Assembly: GCF_007004065.1 (NCBI RefSeq) | Contig: NZ_VFSV01000007.1 | Span: 96,157-160,156 of the forward strand | Source: Palleronia caenipelagi | GTDB lineage: Bacteria; Pseudomonadota; Alphaproteobacteria; Rhodobacterales; Rhodobacteraceae | Direction: 5' to 3' | Length of the DNA: 64,000 nt | Position numbers and translations under genes: made by a program | In this document: in pieces, positions 8,565 to 17,289 of the stretch | How positions within the stretch are numbered: position 1 is the stretch's first letter | Layout: each line of letters begins with the position of its first letter | Notes under the pieces: generated by a model | Database searches by the model: none | The model's input: only the letters and a program-made list of their open reading frames with translations | Told to the model about the DNA's origin: nothing

Positions 8565-9790
8565 TGACAGAAATCCTCGACCCTCTCCTTGCCGATCCCG
8601 GCGTACTGCTGGCCGTGGCGCTGGGGGTCGCGGTTCTCCTCGTCGTGATGCTGGTGCTGTCGCTCCGCCGCGCCGGGCGGTCGGCGCGCGTGACCGAGGC
8701 GCTGGCCCGCGAGTTGCGGCGGATGGGCGGTGAGATGGGCGCGCTGGGGCAGGGGCAGACGCAACTGGCCGGATCGCTGCAAACCGTGTCCGAGACCACC
8801 GCCACGGCGCAGCTTCGGATGCTGCAAACCATGGAAGCGCGTCTCGCCGAGGTGCAGCACCAGATGAGCGAGCGTCTCGCCGACACGACCCTGCGCCAGC
8901 AGCGGGGAATGGCGGAGATGCAGGAAAAGATGCGCGAAACGCTGCACGGCCAGACCCAGCGTACGACCACGTCGCTCACACAGTTGCAGGAGCGGCTGGC
9001 GACCATCGACAAGGCGCAGGACAATATTCAGAAGCTCTCCGGCGACGTGCTGTCCTTGCAGGACATCCTGTCGAACAAGCAGCGTCGCGGCATGTTCGGG
9101 GAAATCCAGCTCACCGATATCGTGTCCAAGGCGCTGCCCTCCGACAGCTATTCCCTGCAAACGACTCTCTCAAACGGCAAGAGGGCGGATTGCATGGTTC
9201 ATCTGCCGCTGCCCCCCGGTCCCATCGTCATTGATGCCAAATTCCCTCTGGAGGCCTATGAAGCGCTCGCCGCTGCCGAAGGTCCTGCCGATCAGGAGCG
9301 CGCGCTGAAGGCGCTGGGGCAGGCGGTGCGCGTCCATATCAAGGCGATCTCGGAGAAATACATCATCGAGGGCGAGACGGCAGATTCGGCGCTGATGTTC
9401 CTGCCGTCGGAGGCGGTTTACGCCGAGCTGCACGCGCGCCTGCCTCATATCGTCCGCGAAGGGTTTGCGGCGCGGGTCTGGATCGTCTCGCCCACCACCT
9501 GCATGGCGACGCTGAACACCATGCGCGCGGTGCTCAAGGACGCGAGGATGCGCGAACAGGCGGGCGAAATCCGCAAGGCGCTGAAGCTGCTGCACCGGGA
9601 TGTGGAGCTGATTGGCACCCGCGCGGCCAAGCTCGATACCCATCTGCGGCAGGCGGGTGAGGATGTGAGTGGCATTCTCACCGCATCGACCCGCGCGGGC
9701 AAACGCGCGGACCGGCTCGACAATTTTGATTTCGAGGAACTGGCGCCCACGGATCTCCCCAGCGAGCAGCCGGGCCTGCCCGGTACCTGA
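8564..9790 (+). CDS. rmuC: DNA recombination protein RmuC homologue
   Basis: A 408-residue protein with one N-terminal membrane segment (about residues 10-32), a long coiled coil (about 40-150, Gln/Glu/Arg-rich heptads) and the conserved RmuC domain (about 160-370; MFGEIQLTDIVSKALP, VIDAKFPLEAYEAL, FLPSEAVYAEL, RVWIVSPTTCMATLNTM). RmuC proteins limit inversion-type recombination and are predicted nuclease-fold proteins. The ATG at 8564 overlaps the mutL stop by one base, the best start because an earlier in-frame possibility lies inside mutL. Adjacency to mutL fits a DNA-stability pairing. Confidence 0.93.
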   Translation: MTEILDPLLADPGVLLAVALGVAVLLVVMLVLSLRRAGRSARVTEALARELRRMGGEMGALGQGQTQLAGSLQTVSETTATAQLRMLQTMEARLAEVQHQMSERLADTTLRQQRGMAEMQEKMRETLHGQTQRTTTSLTQLQERLATIDKAQDNIQKLSGDVLSLQDILSNKQRRGMFGEIQLTDIVSKALPSDSYSLQTTLSNGKRADCMVHLPLPPGPIVIDAKFPLEAYEALAAAEGPADQERALKALGQAVRVHIKAISEKYIIEGETADSALMFLPSEAVYAELHARLPHIVREGFAARVWIVSPTTCMATLNTMRAVLKDARMREQAGEIRKALKLLHRDVELIGTRAAKLDTHLRQAGEDVSGILTASTRAGKRADRLDNFDFEELAPTDLPSEQPGLPGT

Positions 9791-9841
9791 GACGACCGGT
9801 CGCGCGTCACTTTGTTGCTATCCTAAATCTTTTGTGAATAT

Positions 9842-11203
9842 GTGGATGAAAACAATAGGTCGGCACTGTCCCGGCCTGACGGGTACGCAACTGCGGAGAC
9901 CAACTTGTCCAGCATAAAAATGGGTCTGCCCCCCCGGGTCGCGGTCATCGGCGGGGGGATTTCAGGGCTTGCGGCCGCATGGCGACTTCGAGAGACGCAT
10001 CGCGTTGTCCTTTACGAGTCCGAGAACCGGCTCGGGGGCCATGCCCGCACTGTGATGGCGGGTAAACGCGGGGATCAGCCGGTGGATACCGGGTTCATCG
10101 TGTTCAACCGCATGAACTACCCCCACCTCTCGGCGCTGTTTGACGAGCTTTACGTGCCCGTGGCCAACAGTGACATGAGCTTTGGCGCGTCCTTCGATGG
10201 GGGGCGGTTCGAATACGGTCTGCGCAACCTCTCGGCGGTCTTTGCCCAGCCCCGAAACGCCGTCGACCCGCGGTATTGGAGGATGATCCGGGACATCCTG
10301 CGTTTCAACGCACGCGCTCTGGATGTGGCGGACCGACCCGATATGAGCCTTGGCGAGTTGCTGGACCGGGTGGGCACAGGGGCGTGGTTTCGCGACCGCT
10401 ATCTGCTGCCGCTTTCCGGGGCCATCTGGTCCACCCCCGCAAAGGGGATCCTTGATTTTCCGGCGCAGGCGCTGATCCGGTTTTTCGACAATCACGCGCT
10501 CCTGCATCACACTGGCCAGCATCAATGGCTGACCGTGCGGGGCGGCTCAAAGGAATATCTATCGCGCATGTCGTACGGCCTTCGTGCCGCCGGGGTAAAG
10601 CTGCGTCTCGGAACGCCCGTTGCGCGCGTGACGCGCCCTGGGGGACAGATCGTGGTCACCGCCGACGGGCAGGACGAGGTCTACGACGACGTGATCTTTG
10701 CAACCCATTCCGATGTGGCGCTGACTCTCCTTGGCGACCCCACTGACAATGAGCACAACGCGCTGTCAAAGCTGCGGTACAAGAGTAATAAGGCGATCCT
10801 CCATGCCGATGCTTCGGTGATGCCGGTGCGTAAGAAGGTGTGGTCGTCCTGGAACTATCGCGCCCCCACGGGTGAGATGCCCGACCATATCGAGCTGACT
10901 TACTGGATGAACTCGCTGCAACCCATTCCAGACGACGATCCGCTCTTTGTGACCCTTAACCCTGTGCAGAATATTGATCCGGCTCTGGTCATGGACGAGG
11001 TCTGGTTCCGCCACCCCTACTATGACAGCGCCGCCGAAGAAGGTCGCGCGGAGATCCGTCGGATGAATGGGGCACAAGGTACGTGGTTTTGTGGTGCGTG
11101 GATGCGCAACGGGTTTCATGAGGATGGGTTTGCTTCCGCCGTGACAGTGACCGAAGCCATTGCGGCGCGTTTTGGGACAGAGAATACGGTGGCCGCCGAG
11201 TGA
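9842..11203 (+). CDS. FAD-dependent amine-oxidase-like oxidoreductase
   Basis: A flavoprotein of about 430-453 residues. The Rossmann fold is RVAVIGGGISGLAAAWRL with the second GG motif (YESENRLGGHARTV). The C terminus has the FAD-binding WFCGAWMRNGFHEDG. Family members annotated NAD/FAD-binding or amine oxidase are commonly found with DUF1365 proteins and cyclopropane-fatty-acid-synthase relatives. The ATG at 9842 lacks a clear ribosome site. A TTG at 9905 has GGAG six bases upstream, and an ATG at 9920 is closest to the Rossmann strand, so the true start may be internal. The stop overlaps the DUF1365 start by four bases. Substrate unknown; lipid acyl-chain chemistry is the likely area. Confidence 0.85.
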   Translation: MDENNRSALSRPDGYATAETNLSSIKMGLPPRVAVIGGGISGLAAAWRLRETHRVVLYESENRLGGHARTVMAGKRGDQPVDTGFIVFNRMNYPHLSALFDELYVPVANSDMSFGASFDGGRFEYGLRNLSAVFAQPRNAVDPRYWRMIRDILRFNARALDVADRPDMSLGELLDRVGTGAWFRDRYLLPLSGAIWSTPAKGILDFPAQALIRFFDNHALLHHTGQHQWLTVRGGSKEYLSRMSYGLRAAGVKLRLGTPVARVTRPGGQIVVTADGQDEVYDDVIFATHSDVALTLLGDPTDNEHNALSKLRYKSNKAILHADASVMPVRKKVWSSWNYRAPTGEMPDHIELTYWMNSLQPIPDDDPLFVTLNPVQNIDPALVMDEVWFRHPYYDSAAEEGRAEIRRMNGAQGTWFCGAWMRNGFHEDGFASAVTVTEAIAARFGTENTVAAE

Positions 11204-11970
11204 GCAGGGTTGATCATATCGAAGGGCGCACCTTTCACGGGCGCCGCGGCGATATAGAGAACCGGTTCGTCTATTCGGTCGATTATGTGCTCCTCGATGC
11301 GGATGATCCCGTACCTCAGGCCCCCTGGCCTTTTCGGCGCAATCGCGCGGGACTGATCTCGCTCCGGGATAGGGACCATGGCGGAGCTCCGGGCAATGGC
11401 AGAGGAGCGGATTGGGTTCGCGATATCCTGACAGAGGAAGGTCTGGATCATCTGGCGCACCGCATCGAACTGCTCGCGCAGCCTCGCATTCTCGGCCATG
11501 TGTTTAACCCGGTGAGCTTCTGGCTCATCCGTGACCGTGACGTAGCGTTGCGAGCGGTCATCGCAGAGGTCACGAACACCTTTGGCGATCGTCACAACTA
11601 CCTGTGCCATCGCCCGGATCTGGCGCCGCTCCAGCCATCGGATGAGATCGTGGCGAAGAAGGTTTTCCACGTGTCGCCGTTTCAGGATATCGGTGGTGTC
11701 TATCGATTTCGGTTCGATATTCGTGAGGAAAAGATCTCGATTAGAATTGATTTTGACCACGAAAATAAGGGCTTGCTCGCGACGCTGGTGGGTGACCGCC
11801 GGCCCGCGACGCGCGGTGGGCTGCTGCGGGCCCTGCTGCGTCGCCCCTTTGGATCGCGCAGGGTTCTGGCCCTGATCCATTGGCAGGCCCTCGTGTTGTG
11901 GCGCAAGCGAGCGGGCTATCGCACCCGCCCTGAACCCCCGGAGCACAGCTTGACCCGTATCGGGAAATAG
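11200..11970 (+). CDS. DUF1365 family protein
   Basis: A 256-residue cytoplasmic protein of family DUF1365, recognised by GRRGDIENRFVYSVDYVLLD near the N terminus, the central block RILGHVFNPVSFWLIRD and the NTFGDRHNYL segment. Its biochemical activity is unknown. It is nearly always next to the flavin oxidoreductase found just upstream, and often next to cyclopropane-fatty-acid-synthase-like genes, so a shared pathway in unusual fatty acid formation is inferred. GTG start overlapping the upstream stop by four bases indicates translational coupling. Confidence 0.9.
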   Translation: MSRVDHIEGRTFHGRRGDIENRFVYSVDYVLLDADDPVPQAPWPFRRNRAGLISLRDRDHGGAPGNGRGADWVRDILTEEGLDHLAHRIELLAQPRILGHVFNPVSFWLIRDRDVALRAVIAEVTNTFGDRHNYLCHRPDLAPLQPSDEIVAKKVFHVSPFQDIGGVYRFRFDIREEKISIRIDFDHENKGLLATLVGDRRPATRGGLLRALLRRPFGSRRVLALIHWQALVLWRKRAGYRTRPEPPEHSLTRIGK

Positions 11971-12058
11971 GTCGGGGCCATAAATTTTTTTTTCCGCGCT
12001 TATGGAGCAATCTGGTGCGGACTGCGTTGGAGCAGCGTAGGAACAATCGGGTCGTGCT
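11971..12058 (+). other. Gap with a T9 run between DUF1365 and DUF3833 genes
   Basis: The 88-base gap contains nine consecutive T residues at about 11985-11993, preceded by a weak CCCG-TAT-CGGG stem that overlaps the DUF1365 stop. It could be a weak terminator or an upstream promoter element for the next gene. I could not find a convincing -35/-10 pair, nor a TGATC-type RpoE box, in it. Confidence 0.3.
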
Positions 12059-12628
12059 ATGTCTGATATATTAGTGCTGACATTGGGAATAGCGCTTCTG
12101 GCGCTGGCCATGGTGTATCTCAGGCGCCGGATGATGTCCTTTTGGGGCCAAAACCCCTCTGATTACATGGGCTTCTCCATGGATTTCGATCCGAGGATCC
12201 ATCTGGATGGGCAACTTCTGGCCGAGGGAGTGATCTATGGGCCCACCGGCCGTGTCACATCACGGTTTCACGCTGATATGGTCGGTGAATGGAACGACGA
12301 TGGTGGCAGTTTTGCCGTCACGCTTCACTATGATGGCGGATTGAAGCAGGAGCGCACATGGGTCCTCGAGTTCACCGGGCCTGACACCTTCGTCGCTCGC
12401 GCAGAGGATGTTGACGGTGCCGGCTGCGGATCGTTTGCCGGCCCGGCCATGCGCACGGCCTACAAACTGCAGCTGCCTGCCGATGTCGGTGGGCACAAGC
12501 TGAAAGTTGTCGACTGGATGTATCTCACCGAGACGGGAACTATCATCAATCGAACGCAGTTTCGAAAGTACGGCTTGCTCGTGGCAGAGCTTGTTGCATC
12601 CATTAGAAAGCGTCCGGAGACAGAATGA
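12059..12628 (+). CDS. DUF3833 family membrane-anchored protein
   Basis: A 189-residue protein with one N-terminal membrane segment (about residues 4-22) followed by a lipocalin-like beta-rich domain typical of DUF3833: FFW-type FWGQNPSDY, FDPRIHLDGQLLAEGVIYG, then a run of short strands. No catalytic motif is evident. DUF3833 proteins occur with DUF1365, SDR and fatty-acid-cyclopropanation genes in alpha- and gammaproteobacteria. The stop overlaps the SDR start by four bases, so the pair is coupled. A ribosome site before the ATG is weak. Confidence 0.85.
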   Translation: MSDILVLTLGIALLALAMVYLRRRMMSFWGQNPSDYMGFSMDFDPRIHLDGQLLAEGVIYGPTGRVTSRFHADMVGEWNDDGGSFAVTLHYDGGLKQERTWVLEFTGPDTFVARAEDVDGAGCGSFAGPAMRTAYKLQLPADVGGHKLKVVDWMYLTETGTIINRTQFRKYGLLVAELVASIRKRPETE

Positions 12629-13356
12629 GAGAATGGCAGGGTAAACGGTATTGGATTGTTGGTGCATCCGAAGGGTTGGGACGTGCGGTCGCCGAAAAGG
12701 TGAACCGGGCTGGCGCTGAGGTGGTCCTCTCGGCGCGGAGCGCTGAGCGTTTGCAGGAGTTGGCGGACAGCCTGCCTGGCGCCGCAAAGGTCTTGCCTTG
12801 CGATGTGAGCGACGCTGACAGTGTGACAGAGGCTGCGGAAGCGGCCGGAGAGATCGACGGACTGATCTACCTTGCGGGAGCCTATTGGCCCCAATCCGCG
12901 CGGGAGTGGAACGCCGAGCAGGTCACGGCGATGCTCGACGTGAACCTCACCGGTGCCGCACGCGTGTTGGGACAGGTCGTCCCGAAGATGGTGGCGCGGG
13001 ATCAGGGGCATATCGTTCTGACCGGCTCGCTTTCGGGATTTCGCGGTTTGCCAAATTCTATCGGCTATGCAGCATCCAAGGCTGGCCTGATGGCCCTTGC
13101 TGAGGGAATGCATGCCGATTTGCGAGACACGGGCGTCGAGGTGCAGTTGGTGAACCCCGGTTTCATCCGGACCCGCCTCACTGACAAGAACGACTTCAAG
13201 ATGCCGCAGATCATGGAGCCGGAAGACGCCGCGCAGCAAATGTTCGAGCATATGTCCGGCGACGGCTTTGCGCGGAACTTCCCGACAGCTTTCGGTTCGG
13301 CGATCCGCGCGATGAACTTCCTGCCCGACGCGCTCTATTACCGGCTGGTCAGCTGA
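12625..13356 (+). CDS. Short-chain dehydrogenase/reductase (SDR)
   Basis: A 243-residue NAD(P)-dependent oxidoreductase of the classical SDR fold. The cofactor motif is GASEGLGRAV, the catalytic Ser lies in TGSLSGFRG, and the Tyr-Lys pair in YAASKAG; the PG motif follows at VNPGFIRTRL. The substrate is not predictable from sequence. It is translationally coupled to the DUF3833 gene and ends the presumed lipid-modification cluster. It is convergent with the histidine phosphatase gene, with only six bases between the stops and a GTCAGCTGAC palindrome across its stop codon. Confidence 0.93.
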   Translation: MREWQGKRYWIVGASEGLGRAVAEKVNRAGAEVVLSARSAERLQELADSLPGAAKVLPCDVSDADSVTEAAEAAGEIDGLIYLAGAYWPQSAREWNAEQVTAMLDVNLTGAARVLGQVVPKMVARDQGHIVLTGSLSGFRGLPNSIGYAASKAGLMALAEGMHADLRDTGVEVQLVNPGFIRTRLTDKNDFKMPQIMEPEDAAQQMFEHMSGDGFARNFPTAFGSAIRAMNFLPDALYYRLVS

Positions 13357-13362
13357 CGGCGC

Positions 13363-14004
13363 TCAGTAATGGGTGAGCGCCTCCGCGCGCTCATCCCCCA
13401 TCAGGTGCGGCACGGCGTTGAATTGGGTCAGCAACATCCCGCGGGGCCGCACCCTGAAGCGATGAACCGACGTGTTCAGGATCGGCAACATGGCGTCGGC
13501 CAGAGCTTCGGTCCCGAGCCCCAGGACGTGCCGCATCGCCATCCCGATCACGCCGCCGGAAGTAATGCAGAGTACCCGTTTGCCAATTTCGGAGGCCTCA
13601 TTCAGAACTGACGTGATACGGGTATCAAAGCTCTCAAAGCTCTCGTTTCCCTTGATTTCGGCGGCATGCCAAGCCTGCATGACGAGGTGCACATGGGTGT
13701 CGAACCCGTCCGCCTCGGGCATGGGAATGCCATGCACGTCCTGTAATGCCTGACCGAGATTGAAGTAGTCCATCTCGTTCAGCCGGGCGTCCGGCGTGGC
13801 CACAACGCCAATGCCTTCGGCGGTCTCCCGGTGACGACGGAGCGTCCCACACAGCACGAGATCGAAAGACGGCTCACTCTTGCGCATCCAGTCCCCGAGC
13901 CAGCGCGCCTGCCGATGACCGAGGTCGCTGAGCCGGTCATAGTCTTCTTCGTTTGTGGCGGCGCTGTTGGCTTGCCCGTGCCGGACCAGAACGATTTCAC
14001 CCAT
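13363..14004 (-). CDS. Histidine phosphatase family protein
   Basis: A 213-residue phosphoglycerate-mutase-like phosphatase. The phosphohistidine loop VRHGQANS is at the N terminus, the second catalytic His lies in ITSGGVIGMAMRHVLG. Substrates vary widely across this family (sugar phosphates, cofactor intermediates, proteins), so no specific role is claimed. It is divergent from the acyl-CoA synthetase gene; the shared upstream region of about 160 bases probably contains promoters for both. Confidence 0.9.
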   Translation of the reverse strand: MGEIVLVRHGQANSAATNEEDYDRLSDLGHRQARWLGDWMRKSEPSFDLVLCGTLRRHRETAEGIGVVATPDARLNEMDYFNLGQALQDVHGIPMPEADGFDTHVHLVMQAWHAAEIKGNESFESFDTRITSVLNEASEIGKRVLCITSGGVIGMAMRHVLGLGTEALADAMLPILNTSVHRFRVRPRGMLLTQFNAVPHLMGDERAEALTHY

Positions 14005-14153
14005 GACGCGTCTCCCGTTGTTCCGGCTTCCCTAGTCCAGCGTTGGGCGGAGCGCAAATCATCGCAACTGCGTCGTTGGGGTTGACGCGAATCATTCTGT
14101 TGTCCCTCATGGAGAAAACCGCACAAGCGGTACGCCCCAGAACAAGGCGGGGC

Positions 14154-14162
14154 AAGGGAGGG
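14154..14162 (+). promoter_or_regulatory. Strong Shine-Dalgarno supporting a TTG start
   Basis: AAGGGAGGG ends six bases before a TTG at 14169 in frame with the acyl-CoA synthetase. The two upstream ATG candidates (14043 and 14109) have no comparable site, and the intervening translation is Arg/Gly-rich and unlike family N termini. Confidence 0.55.
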
Positions 14163-14168
14163 TTCGGA

Positions 14169-16127
14169 TTGACCGAGACGGGAGTCTCCATTCCTGCGTT
14201 ATTGGCGCAGAACGCATCGCGACTGGCGACACGGCACGCCTACCGCGAAAAGGAATTCGGCATCTGGCAGAGCTGGACCTGGGCGGAGGTGGCCCGGGAG
14301 GTCGAGGATCTGGCGCTCGGCCTGATCGATATGGGGCTCGTGCCCGGAGAACATGTTGTCATATCGGGGCGCAATCGGCCCCGGCTCTACATGGCTATGG
14401 TCGCGGCGCAGATGGCGGGCGCGATCCCGGTGCCCCTCTATCAGGACGCCGCTGTCGAAGAGATCGCTTATCAGCTGGAACATAGCGGCGCGGTCTTTGC
14501 GGTGGTCGGTGATCAGGAGCAGGTGGATAAGCTGATCGAAGCTTCTGGCGAGGGTGCGGCCCTGCGCCGCATCATCTATCTCGACCCGCGCGGATTGCGA
14601 AAATACGACCACACGCAGCTTTTGTCCTATGCCGAAGCTCAGGAAGCGGGCCGCATGGCAGCGGACCGGCTAACCATCGAGCTAAAGGCCAGATTGGCTG
14701 CACTGGAGCCCGACAGTACCTGCGTCATGCTTTACACCTCGGGCACCACGGGGCGTCCCAAAGGTGTGGTTTTGTCGAACCGCAACGTGATCGAGACAGC
14801 GCGTGCGTCGAGTGAGTTCGACAACCTGACCACAGAAGAGGAAGTCGTGGCCTATCTGCCCATGGCGTGGGTTGGCGATTTCATCTTTTCCATCGGGCAG
14901 GCTTACTGGACCGGGTTCTGCGTGAACTGTCCCGAGAGCCCCGACACGCTGACGCAGGATTTGCGGGAAATCGGCCCAACCTATTACTTTGCTCCGCCGC
15001 GCGTGTTCGAGGGCCTCCTGACAAGCGTACTGATCCGCATGGAGGATGCGGGACGGGTGAAGCGCTGGCTGTTCAGAACCTTTATGGATCACGCGCGCAA
15101 GGTCGGCCCCGCTTTGCTCGACGACAAGCCAATTGGGTTCACTGACAAGCTGAAATACCGTTTGGGTCATCTGCTGATCTACGGTCCGCTGAAAAATACC
15201 ATGGGATTCAGCCATATCCGAGTGGGATACACGGCAGGGGAGGCCATCGGGCCGGAGATCTTCGACTTTTACCGCGGGCTCGGGATTAACCTCAAACAGC
15301 TCTACGGGCAGACCGAAGCGACCGTGTTCATCACCCAGCAACCCGATCACGAGGTCCGCTCGGACACCGTTGGCGTACCGTCGCCGGGGGTGGAACTGCG
15401 GATGAGTGATACGGGCGAGGTTTTCTACCGCTCGCCGGGTACCTTCCAGTGCTACTATCGCAATCCGGACTCCACTGCCGAGACCAAGGACGCGGAGGGC
15501 TGGGTGGCCACCGGGGATGCGGGTTTTATCGAGCCCGAGACGGGTCATCTGCGGATCATCGACCGTGCCAAGGATGTGGGGAAACTCGCGACGGGCGGAC
15601 TTTTTGCGCCGAAATACGTGGAGAACAAACTGAAGTTCTTCCCCAATATCCTGGAAGCTGTGGTCTTTGGCGCCGGGCGCAACCGCTGCATGGCGTTTCT
15701 GAATATCGACCTGACGGCGGTGGGCAATTGGGCCGAGCGCAATAACGTGGCGTATGGCTCCTATCAGGAACTCAGCCAGAACCCGCAGGTGTTGGCGATG
15801 ATGCGCGAGCACGTTGCGGCGGTGAACCGCGATGTGGCGCGGGACGAGATGCTGTCGGGCTGTCAGATCCACCGCTTTCTGGTGCTGCACAAACAGCTTG
15901 ATGCCGATGACGGCGAGCTGACCCGCACCCAGAAGGTCCGGCGCAAGGTGATTGGTGACAAGTTCGAAGATCTGCTCGGGGCGCTCTATGATGGCAGCGA
16001 AGAGGTCTATACAGAAACCGAAGTGACCTACGAAGACGGTCGCAAGGGGCAGATCAAGGCGACCCTGAAAATTCAGGATGCCGAGCTGTTCACACCGAAC
16101 TCCAATACAAGGACTGCCGCAGAATGA
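14169..16127 (+). CDS. Long-chain acyl-CoA synthetase / AMP-binding protein
   Basis: An ATP-dependent carboxylic acid:CoA ligase of about 652 residues, larger than a typical acetyl-CoA synthetase because of the long-chain (FAA1-like) architecture. The adenylate-forming motif is YTSGTTGRPKGV; further blocks are YLPMAWVGDF, LYGQTEATVFI, TGDAGFIEPETGHLRIIDR and the C-terminal GGLFAPKYVENKLK lid. It heads a gene series with a branched-chain-type ABC importer, so the imported ligand is probably a carboxylic acid activated on entry. The start chosen is TTG with a strong ribosome site; ATG at 14109 or 14043 are alternatives. The stop overlaps the next small gene by four bases. Confidence 0.92.
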   Translation: MTETGVSIPALLAQNASRLATRHAYREKEFGIWQSWTWAEVAREVEDLALGLIDMGLVPGEHVVISGRNRPRLYMAMVAAQMAGAIPVPLYQDAAVEEIAYQLEHSGAVFAVVGDQEQVDKLIEASGEGAALRRIIYLDPRGLRKYDHTQLLSYAEAQEAGRMAADRLTIELKARLAALEPDSTCVMLYTSGTTGRPKGVVLSNRNVIETARASSEFDNLTTEEEVVAYLPMAWVGDFIFSIGQAYWTGFCVNCPESPDTLTQDLREIGPTYYFAPPRVFEGLLTSVLIRMEDAGRVKRWLFRTFMDHARKVGPALLDDKPIGFTDKLKYRLGHLLIYGPLKNTMGFSHIRVGYTAGEAIGPEIFDFYRGLGINLKQLYGQTEATVFITQQPDHEVRSDTVGVPSPGVELRMSDTGEVFYRSPGTFQCYYRNPDSTAETKDAEGWVATGDAGFIEPETGHLRIIDRAKDVGKLATGGLFAPKYVENKLKFFPNILEAVVFGAGRNRCMAFLNIDLTAVGNWAERNNVAYGSYQELSQNPQVLAMMREHVAAVNRDVARDEMLSGCQIHRFLVLHKQLDADDGELTRTQKVRRKVIGDKFEDLLGALYDGSEEVYTETEVTYEDGRKGQIKATLKIQDAELFTPNSNTRTAAE

Positions 16128-16384
16128 GCCGTTTTAACGTCGAAGAAAAACCGAATTACGTCATGGGCGGAATCCTGGCGCTGGCCGGACTGGTCTTGTC
16201 CTGGCTGCTGGGGTCCCTGTTCCCGCCCAAGGTCGCAACCCTGGTGATCGGCGCGCTTATCGGGGGTTTTGGTGTCGCGGCGGCGGGGCGCATCTGGCCC
16301 GGATTGCCGATGAACAAGATTCATATCTACGGCCTCTCCATGGCCGTTTATGGCGCGGTCTGTAACCTGTTGGGGAGTTTCTGA
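16124..16384 (+). CDS. Small conserved membrane protein in ABC-importer operon
   Basis: An 86-residue protein with two or three hydrophobic segments (about residues 14-34, 36-55 and 66-84) and the soluble start MSRFNVEEKPNY. I do not recognise a named family. It overlaps the acyl-CoA synthetase stop by four bases (ATGA) and is followed three bases later by an ABC ATPase gene, so it is embedded in the operon. A role linking the synthetase to the membrane, or as an accessory permease subunit, is only a guess from position. Confidence 0.8.
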   Translation: MSRFNVEEKPNYVMGGILALAGLVLSWLLGSLFPPKVATLVIGALIGGFGVAAAGRIWPGLPMNKIHIYGLSMAVYGAVCNLLGSF

Positions 16385-16387
16385 GAT

Positions 16388-17206
16388 ATGCTCGATGTTG
16401 CGACAGATCCGGGAGCGGACCAGGGCCGGATCACGGGCGAGACCTTGCTGGATCTGCGTAACATCACACTTCGCTTTGGCGGGGTAGAGGCGATCAAGAA
16501 CATCTCATTTGACATCCGCGAAGGTGAAATCCGCGCCATCATTGGCCCGAACGGGGCGGGTAAATCTTCGATGCTGAACGTCATTAGCGGATTCTACGTA
16601 CCGCAAGAGGGTGAGGTCTGGTTTAATGGCTCTCGTCGCCCGCCGATGAAACCCTATGAGGTCGCGCGTCAGGGGATCGCCCGGACCTTTCAGAATATTG
16701 CGCTCTTTCAGGGGATGACGGTGCTCGACAATGTGATGACAGGTCGTCTGAACGCCATGAATGCGGGGACGATGTCGCAGGCGCTCTGGTTCGGCAAGGC
16801 GCGGCGGGAAGAGGTTGAGAACCGGGAGAAGGTCGAGCGGGTCATCGATATTCTGGAGATCCAGCACATCCGCAAAGTGCCGGTGGGACGTTTGCCCTAT
16901 GGTCTGAAAAAGCGGGTTGAACTCGCCCGCGCACTGGCGGCGGAGCCGCATCTGCTGCTGTTGGACGAACCGATGGCCGGGATGAATGTGGAGGAGAAGG
17001 AGGACATGAGCCGCTTTATCCTCGATGTGAATGACGAGTTGGGAACCACCATCGCGCTGATCGAGCATGATATGGGCGTGGTGATGGATCTCAGCGACCG
17101 GGTCGTCGTGATGGATTACGGGCGTAAGATCGGGGACGGCTCCCCCGATGAGGTGCGCAACAATCAGGAAGTGATCGACGCCTATCTGGGGGTGTCCCAT
17201 GACTAG
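16388..17206 (+). CDS. Branched-chain-type ABC transporter ATPase (LivG-like)
   Basis: A cytoplasmic ATPase of 272 residues from the hydrophobic amino acid/carboxylate uptake (HAAT) family. Walker A is GPNGAGKSS, the signature is a variant LPYGLKKRVE, Walker B is LLLLDEPMAGMN with the following Glu, and the H-loop is ALIEHDM. Family 4 features such as the RTFQNIALF segment are present. The ribosome site is GGGGAG. Together with the later LivF-like gene it provides the two ATPases of one importer. Its ligand is likely not a branched-chain amino acid, given the CoA ligases in the operon. Confidence 0.95.
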   Translation: MLDVATDPGADQGRITGETLLDLRNITLRFGGVEAIKNISFDIREGEIRAIIGPNGAGKSSMLNVISGFYVPQEGEVWFNGSRRPPMKPYEVARQGIARTFQNIALFQGMTVLDNVMTGRLNAMNAGTMSQALWFGKARREEVENREKVERVIDILEIQHIRKVPVGRLPYGLKKRVELARALAAEPHLLLLDEPMAGMNVEEKEDMSRFILDVNDELGTTIALIEHDMGVVMDLSDRVVVMDYGRKIGDGSPDEVRNNQEVIDAYLGVSHD

Positions 17207-17289
17207 GTCCGGTCGCACGGCGCTCGCGCTGACGCGCATCGCCCCGCCCGCCGTCCCATGGCGCGCGCGCAAATCGAGGAAAACGCATC

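Noticed and set aside
9793..9841. RpoE/ChrR-type promoter upstream of the flavin oxidoreductase cluster
   Set aside because: No TGATC -35 with a TA-containing -10 at about 18 bases could be found in the gap.
11985..11993. T9 run as a Rho-independent terminator
   Set aside because: The only preceding stem is four base pairs and overlaps the stop codon, too weak for a confident call; kept as a low-confidence gap note.
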